The translations under genes were made by a program, and so were the position numbers. Positions 63,391 through 64,000 of a DNA stretch of 64,000 bases are shown piece after piece; position 1 is the first letter of the stretch, and every line of letters starts with the position of its first letter. Source of the DNA: Robiginitalea sediminis (GTDB lineage Bacteria > Bacteroidota > Bacteroidia > Flavobacteriales > Flavobacteriaceae); NCBI RefSeq assembly GCF_002198115.1, contig NZ_NGNR01000002.1:291503-355502 (forward strand). Direction: 5' to 3'. A model generated the notes under the pieces. That model saw only the letters and a list, made by a program, of their open reading frames with translations, was not told the DNA's origin and did no database searches.

Positions 63391-63475
63391 GGAGGAATGG
63401 CAGAGTGGTCGAATGCGGCGGTCTTGAAAACCGTTGAGGGTCACACCTCCGGGGGTTCGAATCCCTCTTCCTCCG
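63391..63475 (+). tRNA. tRNA-Ser (TGA anticodon)
   Basis: Acceptor GGAGGAA/TTCCTCC with discriminator G; anticodon stem-loop CGGT-CTTGAAA-ACCG (TGA); long variable arm GAGGGTCACACCTC; T arm GGGGG-TTCGAAT-CCCTC. Length and variable arm are those of class II tRNA-Ser. No encoded CCA. Confidence 0.95.
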
Positions 63476-63482
63476 CAACCCA

Positions 63483-63512
63483 AAACCCAGACGGCAACGT
63501 CTGGGTTTATTT
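63483..63512 (+). terminator. Terminator of tRNA-Ser
   Basis: AAACCCAGACG / CGTCTGGGTTT, 11 bp, with a GCAA tetraloop, followed by T-rich sequence (TATTTG). It lies 8 nt past the tRNA. Confidence 0.85.
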
Positions 63513-63521
63513 GTTTTGAAA

Positions 63522-63585
63522 GGAAGCGAAACTCGTTTCAGCTTCCGGGCAAAACAAATAAAATGAAGTTCGCGAAAGCGAACTT
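63522..63585. repeat. Two hairpins before the tandem repeat
   Basis: GGAAGC-GAAAC and GTTTC-A-GCTTCC form one stem (63522-63546); AAGTTCGC-GAAA-GCGAACTT (63566-63585) forms a perfect 8-bp stem with a GNRA-like GAAA loop. The second occupies the place where later units have CATGC-GATA-GCATG. Confidence 0.75.
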
Positions 63586-63587
63586 TG

Positions 63588-64000
63588 GTTTTGGTTATTG
63601 CAGGTCCCTCCCTCAGGGATCACGCGCGGTAGCGCGTAATCCCAAATCCCAAAATCCACATTCTAAATCACAAGTGTTTTGTAAAAAGTAATGTCATGCG
63701 ATAGCATGGATGGGTTTTGGGTATTGCAGGCCCCCACCCAGGGATCACGCTGCGAGAGCAGCGTAATCCCAAATCCCAAAATCCACATTCTAAATCACAA
63801 GTGTTTTGTAAAAAGTAATGTCATGCGATAGCATGGATGGGTTTTTGGTATTGCAGGTCCCTCCCTCAGGGATCACGCACCGCAGGTTCGTAATCCTGGA
63901 AATCCCAAACACTAAATTCCAAATACCAAGTCATTTGTAAGAAGGACTACCATGCGACAGCATGGATGGGTTTTGGTTATTGCAGGTCCCTCCCTCAGGG
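63588..64000. repeat. 126-129-bp tandem repeat with variable hairpins (continues past the window)
   Basis: The anchor ATTGCAGG recurs at 63597, 63723, 63850 and 63979, giving three full units and the start of a fourth. Each unit has a CCCTCCCTCAGGG-like block, then a hairpin closed by GGGAT/ATCCC (63616-63643, 63741-63770, 63869-63897) whose inner stem differs between units, then an A/C-rich stretch with repeated CCCAAA, ACAAGTGTTTTGTAAAAAG, and a CATGC-GAtA-GCATG hairpin. There is no credible reading frame across the units. The whole 63476-64000 stretch holds no gene. Confidence 0.9.

Noticed and set aside
63588..64000. CRISPR array
   Set aside because: Repeat unit is about 127 bp and nearly continuous, with no unique spacers of 30-40 bp and no cas genes.

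Overview
This 64-kb window is chromosomal DNA from a GC-rich member of the Flavobacteriaceae (Bacteroidota), close to Robiginitalea in gene content; the genus is an inference from memory, not a search. Supporting signs are the gliding genes gldF and gldG, three proteins ending in type IX secretion (T9SS) sorting domains, bacillithiol synthesis (bshB1), lineage families such as DUF4290, DUF2911, DUF6340 and GldG, and many promoter-like TAnnTTTG boxes just upstream of start codons in place of Shine-Dalgarno sites. I see no phage, insertion sequence, CRISPR array or rRNA. Most of the window is dense housekeeping sequence.

Layout. 1-4.6 kb: the 3' part of a large secreted PKD-repeat protein facing a CpsB-like PHP phosphatase. 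4.7-12.4 kb: ppdK, an orphan sulfotransferase-like gene, mnmE, a small membrane protein, a GNAT-like transferase and dnaN. 12.5-18.1 kb: a leftward operon of a SAM hydrolase, an ABM-domain protein, gldF and gldG, divergent from phoH-purC. 18.1-24.3 kb: a secreted DUF5060 glycoside-hydrolase-like protein, then a DnaQ-type exonuclease and a cNMP/CBS/DUF294 protein. 24.3-31.2 kb: an SDR, a Met tRNA, a START-like protein, an aminotransferase-IV homologue lacking its PLP lysine, YqgE, HU, and the P-loop kinase-recQ-fmt operon. 31.2-41.1 kb: DUF493, DUF4290, murA (Asp-type active site), pirin, a YjdI-CDGSH fusion with a YjdJ-like GNAT, an M20 amidohydrolase, a DUF6340 lipoprotein, and a tight SRPBCC-SDR-photolyase operon. 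41.2-51.2 kb: a T9SS protein, DUF2911, a PIG-L protein, a 33-aa membrane peptide and a Na+:solute symporter in one operon, a short MscS, then lipoprotein, Maf, KdsC-like and DUF2520 genes. 51.3-60.1 kb: a ResB-CcsA fusion, a MATE pump behind a structured leader, a trans-sulfuration enzyme with bshB1, and a TPR histidine kinase. 60.3-64 kb: tRNA-His with an array of hairpins, an M28 peptidase, a PfkB kinase, tRNA-Ser, and a tandem repeat running off the end.

Working together: SAM hydrolase/ABM/gldFG appear co-transcribed; the trans-sulfuration enzyme may supply cysteine for bacillithiol made through BshB1; SRPBCC-SDR-photolyase looks like a light or UV response unit; the PIG-L protein and symporter may release and import a sugar or similar solute.

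The least explained elements are the 126-129-bp tandem repeat (63588-64000), whose hairpin stems change sequence while keeping their pairing, and the 5' leader of the MATE gene (54526-54647), whose 9-bp closing helix ends exactly at the start codon. Two enzyme-family members lack key catalytic residues (the aminotransferase at 25800 and the SDR at 39882). I did not find a clear new multi-gene defence or biosynthetic system.
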